Source: Prolixibacteraceae bacterium
Lineage (GTDB): Bacteria > Bacteroidota > Bacteroidia > Bacteroidales > Prolixibacteraceae
Assembly: GCA_019459525.1 (NCBI GenBank)
Contig: JAIBEY010000060.1
Span: forward strand, 1 to 64,000
Direction of reading: 5' to 3'
Length of the DNA: 64,000 bases
Part shown: in pieces, positions 9,430 to 17,497 of the stretch
Position numbering within the stretch: the first letter of the stretch is position 1
Layout of the letters: every line of letters starts with the position of its first letter
Program-made: the position numbers and the translations under genes
Notes under the pieces: generated by a model
Databases searched by the model: none
Seen by the model: only the letters and a program-made list of their open reading frames with translations
Told to the model about the DNA's origin: nothing

Positions 9430-10641
9430 ATGAAGAAACAAATCATTTTAACATTAGCCGTTTTAATGTGCGCAGTATCGGTTCAGTCACAAAACCAGGC
9501 AGCCGATATAGTCAGAACCGTTGCTGATAATGTACTGAAAAATACATCATTCAAATTCATCAACAAACAAACCGGCGAAACTTACGAAACAACTAAAGGT
9601 TTACCTTATTCCACTTCAGTAAAAACAGAAAGCCCTTACAACAGCTGGGAATACTGGAACGGCGTTTTATCAATCGGAATGATTCAATTGGGACAGGTAA
9701 TGAACGAGCCCAAATACATCGAATACGCCAAACACAACTACGACTTTATTTTCAGCAACCTCGGGTACTTTAAAAAACAATACGACGAAAAAGTGAAAGG
9801 TGCATCGTTCGAACAGTTTTTCAGGCTTGGAAAACTTGACGATTGTGGCGCAATGGCTGCCGGTTTAGCCGATGTGTATTTGCTGGAAAACAAGAAAGAA
9901 TACCGGGATTACCTCGATAAAGTTGGAACCTACATATTGACCCAGCAAGAGCAACTGGCCGATCAAACCCTTTGCAGGCCCGACCCGCATAAATTTACCA
10001 TCTGGGCAGACGATTTGTACATGAGTATCCCATTTCTTGCGCGTCAGGGGAAAATTACCGGTGACCCCAAGTATTACGACTTCGCCATCAAACAAGTGGA
10101 AAATTTTGCCAAATACCTGTACAACCCTTCCAACGGATTGTATTCTCATTGTTATTACAGCGACATCAATATGAACGGTGTTGCCCACTGGGGGCGCTGT
10201 AACGGCTGGGTGATGATGGCAACAACCGAATTGTTAACTATTCTTCCTGAAAATCACCCCAAACGTGCAGAAGTAATCCAGCTGCTTTTGCGCCAGATTG
10301 TAGGAGTTTCGCGCTATCAGGATATTTCAGGGCTATGGCACCAGTTGCTCGATAAACCCGATTCGTACCTCGAATCGTCGTGTACAGCCATGTTTGTGTA
10401 TTCAATTGCGAAAGCCGTAAACAAAGGCTGGATCGATCAACGCTATCTGTCTATCGCTAAAAATGGATGGCAGGGATTGTTGACAAAAATCCAGCCTGAC
10501 GGACAGGTTCAGGACATTTGTGTAGGCACCGGAATTAACGAAGACATCAAATTTTATTACACTCGTCCGGCAAAACTCAACGACATTCATGGACTGGGAG
10601 CCGTGCTTCTGGCAGGGCTCGAAATCATCAAAGCCAAATAA
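9430..10641 (+). CDS. unsaturated uronyl hydrolase, GH105 (GH88/GH105 clan)
   Basis: Secreted enzyme of 403 residues with signal peptide (cleavage after VQSQ). It has the alpha/alpha-barrel motifs of GH105/GH88: LDDCGAM (D137, D138), WADDLYM (D194, D195) and HWGRCNGW (from H253). The family removes the 4,5-unsaturated uronic acid that polysaccharide lyases leave at the non-reducing end of their products (unsaturated rhamnogalacturonyl or glucuronyl residues). It therefore implies a lyase acting first, yet no recognised lyase is in this locus. The next gene starts 15 bases after the stop and is probably co-transcribed. Confidence 0.92.
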   Translation: MKKQIILTLAVLMCAVSVQSQNQAADIVRTVADNVLKNTSFKFINKQTGETYETTKGLPYSTSVKTESPYNSWEYWNGVLSIGMIQLGQVMNEPKYIEYAKHNYDFIFSNLGYFKKQYDEKVKGASFEQFFRLGKLDDCGAMAAGLADVYLLENKKEYRDYLDKVGTYILTQQEQLADQTLCRPDPHKFTIWADDLYMSIPFLARQGKITGDPKYYDFAIKQVENFAKYLYNPSNGLYSHCYYSDINMNGVAHWGRCNGWVMMATTELLTILPENHPKRAEVIQLLLRQIVGVSRYQDISGLWHQLLDKPDSYLESSCTAMFVYSIAKAVNKGWIDQRYLSIAKNGWQGLLTKIQPDGQVQDICVGTGINEDIKFYYTRPAKLNDIHGLGAVLLAGLEIIKAK

Positions 10642-10656
10642 CCAAACCCAACAAAT

Positions 10657-12429
10657 ATGAAACACAAATTCTGTACAATTTCAATTTTATTGATGGCCTT
10701 ATCGATATGTGCCACTGGGCAGCCGAGAAACTACTGGAACACAAACATTCCGCTCAACTCGTACCGTTTGCCCATGGGACCCGCCGGAACGCCCATTAAA
10801 TTTATCGACCTCGATAAAGATGGCGACCCCGATTTGCTTGAAACGCTGACCATTAACAACACACCCGTGCGTTGGATTGACGACGATGACGACATGAAAT
10901 CCACTGATATAGAAGGCGATACCGACAGCGATTGCCTGATGATTGACCGCGACAAAAACGGCAAATATGGCAGTTACAACGATTTGGTGATCGACTGGAA
11001 CGACACCGATGACAACCATAAAGCCGATATGCAGGTGGTGGTTGATTATGTAGCGATGGACAAAGGTGCCTGGGGCCCCGGCCATTACATGTGGGTACTC
11101 GATACCGAACTGGATAACATTTTCAATTACATCGACTGGGATACGTTCGAATTGCGTTGCTGGATACACAACGGGATGTCGGATTTCTTCGAAGATTACC
11201 ACGGTAAAAGCCTGTTCCTGAAAATGCACACCACTACCGAAAAAATGAACGATGTGCGCCTGAACTGGGAAAATCCGTTCCTGTTTTACGATACCGATAA
11301 CGACGGACTCACAGAAATGGCTATCCGCCTGTGCGATTCGCCCCCGATTGTGAACGACCGAACCCTCGCCAATACTCCCGAAAATAGTACACTTACGGGT
11401 AAAATCGACTGGGCTTCCATGTCGTTTGATTTGGATAACGACAATGCGCCGCAAAACGAATTTGATCTCGACATGACCATACATTTTCGTGGCGGAGGTT
11501 TCGATTACATGGACCAAAAACACCAGTTTAAAAATATGCGCGGCTTGCAAGCTACCGATACCATGTTTATGGATCCACGCTGGCGACAAATTTCGGAGCT
11601 CATTTATCCCGATCACGAATCGGCATGGAACCTGATCCATAACCGTGGCCAATGGAAATCAACTTATTTTACCTTCGACGAAGACGATGATTGCGCACGC
11701 TGGGAACGCGTTGAATTGTACGAGCCACGCAACATGTTTAAGATTGGCGCACGCAAAAACGGAATTGACAACAATCCACAGGCCGATGCTGCCGGCGACC
11801 GTGGCGAATGGGATATGGACAACTCCGGAAAGGGGAACATTTATGTGGGTAAATTCGATGGACGAATCCACCTCTACGGAGCCGAATGGGGCGCATGGCG
11901 GGTCGATCAGAATGCCTTTTCGTACCAGGCTATCGGCGGAATTTACGATGGTTACGGACCGGGCCGCACACAGGTTGAGCCCAAAGTTTTCTCAACAGTA
12001 AAATACACCGACACCAACAAAAACGGGTTCATCGACGAGCTGGCTTTCGATCTGGATGGCGACACCTTGTTTGAACACAGCGTTTCGCTCCTGAAACTGG
12101 GCATTGACGATCAGGCTGAAGTCATCAAAACCGAAGGATTGGCCTATAAAGATCTGGTTACACTGAATACAACCGTTTCAGAAAAAATGTGGAAAACCGC
12201 GCTGGAAGCATGTGCTGTAGCTGAGAAATCCGGAATTAACCTAAGCTGGTACAGCCTGTTGCGCAGCCCGAAAAGCCTTCAGCAAAAATACAGTAACGGC
12301 TACTGGCTGCAATTCTACATCTACCGCGACCTGATGGAGCTCGGTGTCCGTAAACAAAATAAGGAATTCCTTAACAGTTTGGATAAAGCTTATTTCTCCG
12401 GAAACTGGAAGCAGGTTGGTAAACTATAA
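10657..12429 (+). CDS. secreted acidic protein of unknown family with Ca-loop repeats
   Basis: 590 residues after a signal peptide ending CATGQ. I do not recognise the family. It is strikingly rich in Asp-rich loops of the dockerin/thrombospondin-3 type: DLDKDGDPDLLE, DRDKNGKYGSYND, DWNDTDDNHKAD, YDTDNDGLTEMA, DLDNDNAPQNEFD, DMDNSGKGN and DTNKNGFIDELAFDLDGD, spread along residues 49-470. This suggests calcium-stabilised repeats. Between them are Trp- and His-rich stretches such as GAWGPGHYMWVLDTE that could form an active site. It is immediately downstream of GH105 and upstream of a terminator, hence in the same operon. A role as the lyase or an endo-acting enzyme that feeds GH105 is a hypothesis only. 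Confidence 0.75.
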   Translation: MKHKFCTISILLMALSICATGQPRNYWNTNIPLNSYRLPMGPAGTPIKFIDLDKDGDPDLLETLTINNTPVRWIDDDDDMKSTDIEGDTDSDCLMIDRDKNGKYGSYNDLVIDWNDTDDNHKADMQVVVDYVAMDKGAWGPGHYMWVLDTELDNIFNYIDWDTFELRCWIHNGMSDFFEDYHGKSLFLKMHTTTEKMNDVRLNWENPFLFYDTDNDGLTEMAIRLCDSPPIVNDRTLANTPENSTLTGKIDWASMSFDLDNDNAPQNEFDLDMTIHFRGGGFDYMDQKHQFKNMRGLQATDTMFMDPRWRQISELIYPDHESAWNLIHNRGQWKSTYFTFDEDDDCARWERVELYEPRNMFKIGARKNGIDNNPQADAAGDRGEWDMDNSGKGNIYVGKFDGRIHLYGAEWGAWRVDQNAFSYQAIGGIYDGYGPGRTQVEPKVFSTVKYTDTNKNGFIDELAFDLDGDTLFEHSVSLLKLGIDDQAEVIKTEGLAYKDLVTLNTTVSEKMWKTALEACAVAEKSGINLSWYSLLRSPKSLQQKYSNGYWLQFYIYRDLMELGVRKQNKEFLNSLDKAYFSGNWKQVGKL

Positions 12430-12456
12430 AAGTTTCTTTTCAAAATTAAAATATCG

Positions 12457-12494
12457 AAGGGTGAATCGGCTGATTGGTCGATTCACCCTTTTAT
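12457..12494 (+). terminator. strong terminator ending the first PUL 1 operon
   Basis: Perfect 12-base stem AAGGGTGAATCG / CGATTCACCCTT with a 10-base loop, followed by TTATA. It separates the sigma-to-590-residue-protein block from the acyltransferase. Confidence 0.8.
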
Positions 12495-12550
12495 ACAAAA
12501 TAAAATGTAAAATAGACACTTTAAAATGAGCAGGATATTTCCCAATCGGT

Positions 12551-12558
12551 TATATTTG
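12551..12558 (+). promoter_or_regulatory. Bacteroidota -7 box (TATATTTG) for acyltransferase
   Basis: Exact match to the TAnnTTTG consensus, 31 bases before the ATG at 12590 and just after a terminator. No convincing -33 TTTG was seen. Confidence 0.5.
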
Positions 12559-12589
12559 AGCCACTAACAAACGACTTAAATACCAACTT

Positions 12590-13675
12590 ATGGAAACTGT
12601 GCTCTCCAGGCCTTCGGTCAGAAATACCGGACTTGATATTTTACGCGTTTTGGCCTGTTATATGGTTGTTCAGATTCACACCGGTGAGTTCTTTTATATT
12701 TCTCCCACAGGCGGCGTTCTTAACGGTCCCGGCGCCTTTTGGGTGTCAATCTACAATTCACTGTTCAGATGCTGTGTTCCTTTGTTTGTACTTATTTCAG
12801 GTTATTTTCTGTTTCCGGTTAAGGACGAAATTCAAACCTTCTTCAGAAAAAAGACCACCCGGGTGCTGTTCCCATTTCTGATTTGGTGCGTCATCTACGC
12901 CATTTATCAATTTTTGATGGGGAAAGCTGACCTGACAGCGACCGTGACTAACATACTTCACATCCCGGTAAATTACGGAACACAGATCGGGCACCTGTGG
13001 TATGTTTATATGCTACTGGGCATCTACTTATTTGCTCCTATCCTTTCGCCCTGGCTTCAAACAGCATCGGGAAGAAACATCCGGTTTTATCTGGTCCTTT
13101 GGGTCGTGGCATTGTCAATACCATACATTCATCTTATTTTTCCTGAAATTTGGGGCGAATGTGCCTGGAACAATACTCCAATGCTTTATTATTTCTCCGG
13201 CTTCATGGGATATGCTGTTTTAGGATTTTATATGAAGCGGTTTTATGCACAAAAAGGCAAATGGGACTTTGCGCTTGGGTTCATACTTATTCTGGTTGGT
13301 TACCTGATTACCGTTTATGGATTTTCAACCCGGTTAGATACCGCCAAAACAATTAAGGAACTGGAACTGACCTGGGCATTTGAATCCATCAATGTGGCCA
13401 TGATGACCCTTGGTTTTTTTCTGATAATTAAAAACCTGACTTTCCGAAAGCACGACTCTTGGTTTGCCCGCCTTACCGAAGATATTTCGCTTAAAAGCTA
13501 TGGCATTTACCTGATTCATATCATTATCCTAAATACCACATACAGTTTGACGATCTCGTGGATAACCGGTCAGGAATACCTGTTTCCGGTAATAAGTGCG
13601 GTTACATTTATTGCCTCATACCTGGTAATTAAACTGCTCTCGTATTTGCCCGGAAGCAAATATATTACGGGCTAA
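12590..13675 (+). CDS. membrane acyltransferase, acyltransferase-3 (OafA/WecH-like) family
   Basis: Inner-membrane protein of 361 residues with about ten membrane segments. The N-terminus has the family signature: a first helix LDILRVLACYMVVQIHTGEF with the conserved His at residue 30. The family moves acetyl or other acyl groups from the cytoplasm onto surface sugars. It has its own promoter box and lies in a run of genes that otherwise remove acetyl groups (two esterases within 5 kb). That is curious, since its substrate is more likely the cell's own surface polysaccharide than the dietary glycan. Membership of the PUL is uncertain. Confidence 0.88.
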   Translation: METVLSRPSVRNTGLDILRVLACYMVVQIHTGEFFYISPTGGVLNGPGAFWVSIYNSLFRCCVPLFVLISGYFLFPVKDEIQTFFRKKTTRVLFPFLIWCVIYAIYQFLMGKADLTATVTNILHIPVNYGTQIGHLWYVYMLLGIYLFAPILSPWLQTASGRNIRFYLVLWVVALSIPYIHLIFPEIWGECAWNNTPMLYYFSGFMGYAVLGFYMKRFYAQKGKWDFALGFILILVGYLITVYGFSTRLDTAKTIKELELTWAFESINVAMMTLGFFLIIKNLTFRKHDSWFARLTEDISLKSYGIYLIHIIILNTTYSLTISWITGQEYLFPVISAVTFIASYLVIKLLSYLPGSKYITG

Positions 13676-13732
13676 GCGATTAGGAAGTCCATCTTTTCCG
13701 CAATAAAATCAGGTTCTTACTGCTGTGCTAAT

Positions 13733-13740
13733 TATATTTG
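13733..13740 (+). promoter_or_regulatory. Bacteroidota -7 box (TATATTTG) for esterase
   Basis: Exact TAnnTTTG match 28 bases before the ATG at 13769, with an intergenic gap of 93 bases. It supports a separate transcript for the esterase. Confidence 0.5.
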
Positions 13741-13768
13741 GTGTCAGAAAATCCAATCTAAATCAAAA

Positions 13769-14584
13769 ATGAAACGTATTCTTTCTTTTCTATTTTTAAT
13801 CTGGGCATTTGCATCAGCTCAGGCTGCGGTAGTCGATACCATTCAGGTTTACAGTGCGTCGATGCAGAAAAACATTAAAGCGGTAGTTGTTATTCCCGAC
13901 AATTATGCTTCGGCACAGAAATTACCGGTAGTGTATTTGCTGCACGGGTACAGTGGAAACCATCTCGACTGGATTAACAAAGCCAAAGGTTTTGAAAAAG
14001 CTGCCGATTTACACAACCTGATTATTGTTTGCCCAGATGGTGGCTTCAGCAGCTGGTACTGGAATAGTCCGGTTGATCCGAAATCGCAGTATGAAACCTT
14101 TATTTCTTCGGAACTGGTAAAGGCAATCGATGGCAAATACAAAACCATTCAGGATCGTAAAGGGCGCGGAATAACCGGCCTCAGCATGGGCGGACACGGA
14201 GCCTTGTATTTAGGTATCAAACATCAGGATGTATTTGGTGCTGCCGGAAGTATGAGTGGTGGTGTTGACATTCGTCCGTTTCCAAATAACTGGGACATGG
14301 CTAAACGTCTCGGAACATACGCAGAGCAACCTGAACGCTGGGAAAAGAATACGGTGATCAACATGCTGCACTTGCTGACACCCAATTCGCTGGCTCTGAT
14401 CATCGATTGCGGAACCGACGATTTCTTTTTCAAGGTAAATGAGAACCTGCACCAACAGTTGTTGTACCGCAACATTCCGCACGATTACTATACCCGACCC
14501 GGCGGGCATAGCTGGTCGTACTGGACCAACTCGGTGAAGTTTCAAATACTGTTTATGAGCAACTATTTCAACGGCACCAAGTAA
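13769..14584 (+). CDS. secreted esterase, CE1-like (esterase D fold)
   Basis: Alpha/beta-hydrolase of 271 residues with a signal peptide (cleavage near AQAA). The catalytic triad is visible: nucleophile Ser139 in GLSMGGHGA, Asp217 in DCGTDDFFF and His247 in RPGGHSWSYW. The fold family includes acetyl-xylan and feruloyl esterases (CE1) and S-formylglutathione hydrolase. Export and the neighbouring glycosidases point to removal of acetyl or feruloyl groups from plant glycan fragments. The exact ester is not determinable. Confidence 0.88.
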   Translation: MKRILSFLFLIWAFASAQAAVVDTIQVYSASMQKNIKAVVVIPDNYASAQKLPVVYLLHGYSGNHLDWINKAKGFEKAADLHNLIIVCPDGGFSSWYWNSPVDPKSQYETFISSELVKAIDGKYKTIQDRKGRGITGLSMGGHGALYLGIKHQDVFGAAGSMSGGVDIRPFPNNWDMAKRLGTYAEQPERWEKNTVINMLHLLTPNSLALIIDCGTDDFFFKVNENLHQQLLYRNIPHDYYTRPGGHSWSYWTNSVKFQILFMSNYFNGTK

Positions 14585-14600
14585 TAGGACTGGTAACAAT

Positions 14601-14646
14601 TTAAGGTTCCAAATTCCAAAGCGCAACTTGGGATTTGGAACTTTAA
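14601..14646 (+). terminator. long hairpin after esterase gene
   Basis: 19-base arms starting TTAAGGTTCCAAATTCC and ending GGATTTGGAACTTTAA, with two mispairs and an 8-base loop, 17 bases after the esterase stop. There is no T run. Probably a transcript-end or stability hairpin. Confidence 0.55.
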
Positions 14647-14680
14647 ACCTGAAACTATTTTAAGTGACATTCAGACACTT

Positions 14681-14688
14681 TAAGTTTG
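14681..14688 (+). promoter_or_regulatory. Bacteroidota -7 box (TAAGTTTG) for GH43
   Basis: Exact TAnnTTTG match 60 bases before ATG 14748. If used, transcription starts downstream of the alternative GTG at 14664, which supports the ATG as the true start. Confidence 0.45.
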
Positions 14689-14747
14689 TCTTTTGTTCCG
14701 AAGCGTTTAACTTTACCCTTCCGTTTAAAAACCTAAACCAACCTACA

Positions 14748-15911
14748 ATGATTCGAAGAACCTCCTTGCTTTTATTTGCCCTGCTCAGCATTTTAAACCT
14801 GAACGCACAAAAAGCCAAACAATTTACTCCCGGCGAAATCTGGAACGACAACAACGGGAAACACATCAATGCCCACGGTGGCGGAATCCTTTACCACAAA
14901 GGTGTTTATTACTGGTATGGCGAACACAAAATAGCCGGAAAGATTGGTAACACAGCACAGGTAGGTGTTAGCTGTTATTCGTCGAAAGATTTGTACAACT
15001 GGAAAAACGAAAGTATTGCCTTGAAGGTAAACGAAACCAATTCGACCAGCGACATTGCAAAAGGTTGTGTACTCGAACGCCCTAAAGTAATTTACAACGC
15101 CAAAACCGGAAAATTCGTGATGTGGTTTCACCTCGAACTGAAAGGGAAAGGCTATTATGCTGCACGCAGCGGAGTGGCTGTGAGCGACAAACCCCAAGGT
15201 CCGTTCACTTTCCTGAAAAGTTTTCGCCCCAATGCCGGTTACTGGCCGGTGAATGTTCAGCCGTGTCACAAAAAACCGGTTTCGCCAGATGTAAAAGATT
15301 CGTATTGCGGCGGAAAAGGCTGCCTCCCTGCGCCGGTTGATTCGGTTAACCTGCTGGGTCGCGATTTTAAAGGCGGACAAATGGCCCGCGACATGAATCT
15401 GTTTGTTGACGATGATGGCACCGCTTATCACATTTATTCTTCCGAAGAAAACAGTACCCTGCATATTTCGAAACTATCCGACGATTACCTGAGTTGCTCC
15501 GGACAATATTTCCGCGTGTTTGCCGGTAGGTATATGGAAGGCGCTACCCTGTTTAAACGCGCCGGAAAATATTACATCATTGCGTCTGACTGTACCGGAT
15601 GGGCGCCCAACGCAGCCCGGTCAGCCGTAGCTGATGAGATTTTTGGCACATGGACCGAACTCGGGAATCCGGCAGTTGGCAAAGATTCGGAACTGACTTT
15701 CCGCTCGCAAAGCACCTTTATTCTGAAAGTGGAAGGTAAAAAAGACAGCTACATTTATATGGGCGACCGCTGGACTCCGGATAACCCGATTGATGGCCGC
15801 CACATCTGGCTACCCATTACATTTGAAAACGATGCGCCAAAGTTGTATTGGCAGGATAAGTGGTCCTTCGACAAGCTCAGGAACCGGGACAACAAAACTG
15901 AAACCCTATAA
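14748..15911 (+). CDS. glycoside hydrolase family 43 (subfamily 24/34-like)
   Basis: Secreted five-bladed beta-propeller enzyme of 387 residues from ATG 14748, which gives a proper signal peptide ending LNAQ; an upstream in-frame GTG at 14664 does not. It opens with HINAHGGGILYHKGVYYWYGEHK-type sequence, as in the exo-beta-1,3-galactanases and related GH43 subfamilies, where the usual N-terminal catalytic Asp is missing. Asp215 (ARDMNLFVDDDG) and Glu264 (YMEGATLFKRAGKYY) fit the pKa modulator and general acid. An exo-acting galactosidase or arabinofuranosidase on arabinogalactan side chains is likely. The neighbouring GH2 and esterases fit this. Confidence 0.88.
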   Translation: MIRRTSLLLFALLSILNLNAQKAKQFTPGEIWNDNNGKHINAHGGGILYHKGVYYWYGEHKIAGKIGNTAQVGVSCYSSKDLYNWKNESIALKVNETNSTSDIAKGCVLERPKVIYNAKTGKFVMWFHLELKGKGYYAARSGVAVSDKPQGPFTFLKSFRPNAGYWPVNVQPCHKKPVSPDVKDSYCGGKGCLPAPVDSVNLLGRDFKGGQMARDMNLFVDDDGTAYHIYSSEENSTLHISKLSDDYLSCSGQYFRVFAGRYMEGATLFKRAGKYYIIASDCTGWAPNAARSAVADEIFGTWTELGNPAVGKDSELTFRSQSTFILKVEGKKDSYIYMGDRWTPDNPIDGRHIWLPITFENDAPKLYWQDKWSFDKLRNRDNKTETL

Positions 15912-15921
15912 TAATGAGAAA

Positions 15922-15965
15922 GCCCTGTAAGGGCGCCATATATCAGCACAGGGCATCGCCCTGTG
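15922..15965. repeat. REP-like double palindrome
   Basis: Two adjacent small palindromes, GCCCTGTAAGGGC (15922-15934) and CACAGGGCATCGCCCTGTG (15947-15965), in the gap before the sialate-O-acetylesterase gene. The wording 'agccctg(a/t)aagggc...cacagggcatcgccctgtg' is one I recognise as an interspersed repeat common in Bacteroidota genomes. It could also act as a terminator for GH43. Confidence 0.6.
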
Positions 15966-16081
15966 TCAAATGAAGAACCACCATTTTTCGTCCGCGAAGG
16001 TATGATGAACAAAGCACAAATCAGATTTCGGACGTAATGGATTTAAATATTGAAAAAACATTCAGAAAAATAACGCAAACA

Positions 16082-17470
16082 ATGAAAAAAGTCTTTTTTA
16101 CACTTCTGATTCTTTTTGCCTTCAGTGCCAACTTGTTTGCCAAAATCATCCTGCCGTCGGTATTTGCCGACAACATGGTACTTCAGCAAAACTCCGAGGT
16201 TGCTGTCTGGGGCTGGTCCGACCCTGCCGAAACCGTTAAAATTGTTGCAGGCTGGAACGAAAAAGACACCATCAAAGTGAAAGCAGACAATACTTCGGCA
16301 TGGAAAACCACCATCAAAACCATCGGAGCTGGCGGTCCTTACTCCATCCAGATTCTTGGAAGCAGTAAAGTTCAGCTAAATAATGTCATGCTGGGCGAAG
16401 TGTGGATTTGCAGTGGCCAGTCGAACATGGAAATGAGCGTTAACTGGAATCTTATTAATGGAGAAGAAGATGCTGCCAAAGCTACACATCCAAACATCCG
16501 GATTTTCCATGTTCAGAAAATCGGGGCCGAATACCCCCAACAGAATTGCAACGCCACCTGGACTACCTGTACTCCTGAAACCATGCGGGCCACCAGTGCT
16601 GTGGGATATTTCTTTGCGCGCGAGTTGCAGCAAAAACTGAATGTCCCCGTCGGAATCATCGTTTCGGCATGGGGCGGAACGCCTGCCGAAGTCTGGATCG
16701 AGAAAAGCCGAATCGAGAATAATCCGGAACTGAACAAGGCCAGGTATAACGAAAAATACGAATGGTGGCCCGGAGAACCCGGAACATTGTACAATTCGAT
16801 GATTGCCCCTTTTGTTCCATACGGAATTGCGGGAGCCATCTGGTACCAGGGTGAATCGAACCGAGGAAACCATCAGGTATATGCCCAGTTGATGAAAACG
16901 CTGATCGAAAACTGGCGCAGCGACTTCAAAAAAGACTTTCCTTTCTACCTGGTGCAAATCGCACCTTTTGAATACGGCGCAAACGGAAAATCGGAACGCA
17001 TCCGCGAACAACAGCAGTTGGTTACCCAAATGGTACCGAATACAGGAATGGTAGTTATCTCTGATTTGGTTGACAACATCAAGGATATTCATCCGAAAAA
17101 CAAACTGGATGTGGGTAAACGCCTGGCTGGTTTTGCACTTACCGAAACTTATCATCAAAATATAGGCGCTTATAAAAGTCCTGCCTATCAATCGATGCTG
17201 ATCGAAAAGGGCAAACTGCGCCTGTCTTTCAACCACGTACCAACCGGCTTAAAATCGACTGGGAAAACCCCATTGCAATTCATGATTGCCGGTGACGACC
17301 AAAAATTTGTGCCTGCCACAGCAAAAATCGAAGGAAACACAGTCATTCTTTCCTCTAAACTGGTAAAAGCTCCGGTTGCTGCCCGCTTTTGTTTCGACGA
17401 CACTTCAATGCCCGACGTGTTCAGCAACGAAGGTTTGCCACTGGCTCCTTTTAGAACTGATATCTGGTAA
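16082..17470 (+). CDS. sialate O-acetylesterase-type carbohydrate esterase (SASA domain)
   Basis: Secreted SGNH/GDSL-like esterase of 462 residues. ATG 16082 is preferred over 16037 because it begins the signal peptide (MKKVFFTLLILFAFSANLFA) directly. The catalytic Ser114 lies in CSGQSNMEM, and Asp335 and His337 in KDIHPKNK supply the rest of the triad. WYQGESN is the other family hallmark. Such enzymes remove acetyl groups from sialic acid and also from hemicellulose or pectin sugars. In this context a plant-glycan acetyl esterase is more likely than one for sialic acid. The GH2 gene follows after 27 bases. Confidence 0.92.
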   Translation: MKKVFFTLLILFAFSANLFAKIILPSVFADNMVLQQNSEVAVWGWSDPAETVKIVAGWNEKDTIKVKADNTSAWKTTIKTIGAGGPYSIQILGSSKVQLNNVMLGEVWICSGQSNMEMSVNWNLINGEEDAAKATHPNIRIFHVQKIGAEYPQQNCNATWTTCTPETMRATSAVGYFFARELQQKLNVPVGIIVSAWGGTPAEVWIEKSRIENNPELNKARYNEKYEWWPGEPGTLYNSMIAPFVPYGIAGAIWYQGESNRGNHQVYAQLMKTLIENWRSDFKKDFPFYLVQIAPFEYGANGKSERIREQQQLVTQMVPNTGMVVISDLVDNIKDIHPKNKLDVGKRLAGFALTETYHQNIGAYKSPAYQSMLIEKGKLRLSFNHVPTGLKSTGKTPLQFMIAGDDQKFVPATAKIEGNTVILSSKLVKAPVAARFCFDDTSMPDVFSNEGLPLAPFRTDIW

Positions 17471-17497
17471 AAACTGCCTAAAAAATAAACCTAACCT

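Noticed and set aside
10699-11652. 317-codon open frame on the minus strand
   Set aside because: It lies entirely opposite the 590-residue secreted protein; it arises from the Asp-rich codon pattern (GAC/GAT read backwards), has no signal peptide or motif, and the plus-strand gene is well supported.
14793-15464. 223-codon minus-strand frame
   Set aside because: Antisense shadow of the GH43 gene, without recognisable domains.
16376-17236. 286-codon minus-strand frame
   Set aside because: Antisense to the sialate-O-acetylesterase-type gene, whose catalytic motifs are intact; no family features in the antisense product.
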